This document shows positions 61,809-64,000 of a DNA stretch of 64,000 nt, one piece after another. A program made the translations under genes and the position numbers. The DNA comes from Nepenthes gracilis (Eukaryota; Streptophyta; Magnoliopsida; Caryophyllales; Nepenthaceae). Below the pieces are notes generated by a model, which saw only the letters and a program-made list of their open reading frames with translations, was not told the origin of the DNA and ran no database searches. The stretch spans positions 4,989,973 to 5,053,972 of the forward strand of contig BSYO01000011.1 in assembly GCA_033239525.1 (NCBI GenBank), in the 5' to 3' direction. Numbering within the stretch: the stretch's first letter is position 1; each line of letters begins with the position of its first letter.

Positions 61809-62900
61809 TAATGTTATAATAAAGTTATCGAAAAGGTGCCAACCAATTATGCCAACATTTAATTTTTTATTTAAAGTTTTTGTCATGGATCTTTATAAGC
61901 AATCCAAATTAAATTGTTTAAATATCATACTAAGATTGACTACATTGATAAATTATTTTATTTATCATATTTAAGTTAAATCTTTATGATTGAAAAGTTT
62001 CCATAGATAGGAATAAAAATAATATTTTATTTTTAATAGAGGATAATATTATTCATATTATCTCGGTCATTTATTGCAATGAGGATTTGCTTCAAACCTT
62101 GTTGTACCCCCTTTGTCATTATCTTGATTCCATCGAGGGCTCAATTAATCACCAATAATAGCACAATATTACTAGTGAGTCAAAATTTTTAATTTTGGAT
62201 GATATTTTATTAATCGACGGATGGGATTGGATGATGAGTGAACCGGGCCGGTTGGGAGAATTGAAAAGTATAAGGAAAACTCATTGATGTAGTCCGTGAA
62301 TTTTCGGTATAAGAAAATGATAATATTGTCAAGTTTTCATCCAAATACTAAAAATTTAATTACATACTATTCTTATTTTACTCTTTTGCATATTAAATAT
62401 GTAAGAGCATTAGATGACTTATATATATCATGACTACATAAGATAATACTTGATGTATCTTTTACAAAGGGCAAACTAAGCATATATTAGAACAGCCCAA
62501 ATAACTTTTATTGATATGCTGGAATAATTGAATAACATATTTTAAGAAAATAATATATTATCATATTAGTCATTATGATAATTATTCCATTTGAAAATTT
62601 ATATATATTTATAGTAACTAATAAACAAGATCACAGGCTATCAAGTATGTGAATTTTCATATATGGTGGGGGTAATATTTCTTGTGGTTTCAAGAAACAT
62701 ATAGGACCCACGTTAAGTAGACGGACTAGACCACTCCTTTGTCAACTGTGGAAAGGACAAACAGTGTTCTCATGATTGTCGAGCGGCAAGGATATTTGCA
62801 CTGTTGATGAAGTCAAAGAATCCAATTTAAGGGAGAGTCTTTATACTGACAGGGTAATATATTTTCATGGCTGTGAAAAGTATTCTTCCTATCTTTTCTA
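61809..62900. other. Intergenic DNA before the right-edge retroelement
   Basis: AT-rich sequence with no recognised feature. The stretch from about 62650 may already belong to the retroelement that follows. Confidence 0.4.
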
Positions 62901-64000
62901 TACCTACACATCTATTAGTTGACTCTAACTCCACAGGTACTTTCGTAGCACTGAGTTTTGCTAGTAGACTCAGCATATAAGTTGTACCATTAGATTTTTT
63001 TTTTGACTATATCGACTCCAGTAGGCAAAATAGTTCTCTTGAGTGAGATGTACCCTTGTTGCGTAGTTCATGTTGATGAGTATGAGATACCAATTAACCC
63101 AATTCTAGTAGAAATGATGAGCTTTAATGTGATTCTAGGGATAGACTAGTTAGTTGCTTATTATGCCAGTGTTAATTGTTTTCAAAAGGTTGTGACCTTT
63201 ATAGTTGCTAGGATTGAGGAGTTTGAGTTTTGCAGTATTTGAAGCTAGTAACTCCTATGATTTTGGCTCTGCATACTTGCCATCTTTTCACAGTGGGTGT
63301 TAGGACTTCTTAGCTTTTGTTTCTTCAATGACACTAAGTAAGCAACATAGAGGATATTGATGTAGCTTGAGAGTATGTGGATGTCTTCCTTGATTAGTTT
63401 CCAGGAGTAACCCCAAAGTGTGAGATTGAGTTTCTATAGATTTATTATTGGGACTATATCAATTTCAAGGGCATCATACAGAATAGCTCTTGCTAAGCTG
63501 AAGGAGCTGAAGATTTAGCCATAGGACTATCTTGACCAAGGTTTCATTAGTCCCAATGTTTCTCCATGAGTAGCACCTATATTGTTTGTTAAGAAGAAGA
63601 TGGGTTGATGTGCTTGTACATTAATTACAGGGAGCTCAATAAGTCAACTATCAAGAAAAAAATATCTATTGTCTGGATTGATAATCTTTTCAACCAACTG
63701 CAACAGCAAGTGTATCCTTCGAGATTAACCTACAATCAGGTTATTGTCAGTTAAAGATTAAGGAGAATGACATCCGAAAGATAGTTTTTCACTTTAGGTA
63801 TAGGCACTATGAGCTTCTAATGACAGCTTCTAGTCTAATGAATGGACTAGCTAGATTCACGAACTTGATGATAGAGTATTTAGACCATTATTAGATAGTT
63901 TTGTTATAGTCTTTATTAGCAATATCTTGATCTACTCCATAGTGCTGCAGAGCATGGGGAGCACTTAAGGATTGTACTACAAAAGTTATTTAAGAAGCAC
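62900..64000 (+). mobile_element. Ty3/gypsy pol fragment, runs off the window
   Basis: Plus-strand relics in gypsy order: the end of protease (ILGID, stop, LVAYYASVNC near 63131-63178), the RT start (KKKMG near 63590 leading to a degenerate CxLxINYRELNK near 63620), a YHQL-like GYCQLKIKENDIRK block near 63740, RYRHYELL near 63800, and IDDI-like FISNILIYS near 63915. HGEHLRIVLQKLFKKH ends the window. Many stops and small indels. RNase H, integrase and the 3' LTR would lie beyond 64000. The 5' LTR and gag were not identified. Confidence 0.75.

Noticed and set aside
1..64000. CRISPR arrays, operons, prokaryotic ribosome sites, tRNA or rRNA genes
   Set aside because: Nothing in the window supports them. 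Gene structure, introns and retroelements are those of a plant nucleus. I could not run a tRNA scan, so a missed tRNA gene is possible.

Overview
This is a nuclear genomic window from a eudicot plant, probably a woody species. The evidence is GT-AG introns with T-rich tracts, very AT-rich intergenic DNA, plant-specific protein families, and many decayed Ty1/copia and Ty3/gypsy elements, some primed from initiator tRNA-Met. The species cannot be named from the sequence.

Layout: (1) 1-4.9 kb is AT-rich intergenic DNA with a G-box cluster and a TIR-bearing MITE-like element. (2) 5152-37109 (+) is an apparently intact nine-exon gene for a 1698-aa Tudor-like/DDT/triple-PHD chromatin protein of the plant PTM-like family (closest in my recollection to the Arabidopsis At5g12400/At5g22760 type). 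All exon phases join, although introns 2 (13.1 kb) and 6 (10.7 kb) are packed with transposons. Intron 2 carries an antisense Ty3/gypsy relic and an antisense copia element with both LTRs and a primer site. Intron 6 carries a three-level nest: a hAT-like non-autonomous element split by a Ty3/gypsy chromovirus (perfect CCTTG target duplication), itself split by another LTR element. (3) 41013-44209 (+) is an intact eight-exon gene for a 329-aa coiled-coil protein resembling TITAN9. (4) 46471-~54315 (+) is a broken, C-terminally truncated THUMP-domain gene whose intron holds a 4.3-kb pol-less LTR element. (5) From about 55 kb to the end lies intergenic DNA with two more copies of the MITE-like family and, at the right edge, a Ty3/gypsy pol fragment running out of the window.

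The two live genes plausibly act in the nucleus (chromatin reading; TITAN-type seed development), but nothing links them functionally. I found no tRNA or rRNA genes, CRISPR arrays or obvious new protein system. The most notable material is structural: the nested insertions tolerated inside a working gene, a 29-nt microexon in a PHD finger, the THUMP pseudogene, and two dispersed non-autonomous repeat families.

All coordinates were read by eye. Splice sites of the two intact genes are phase-checked; outer limits of decayed elements are approximate.
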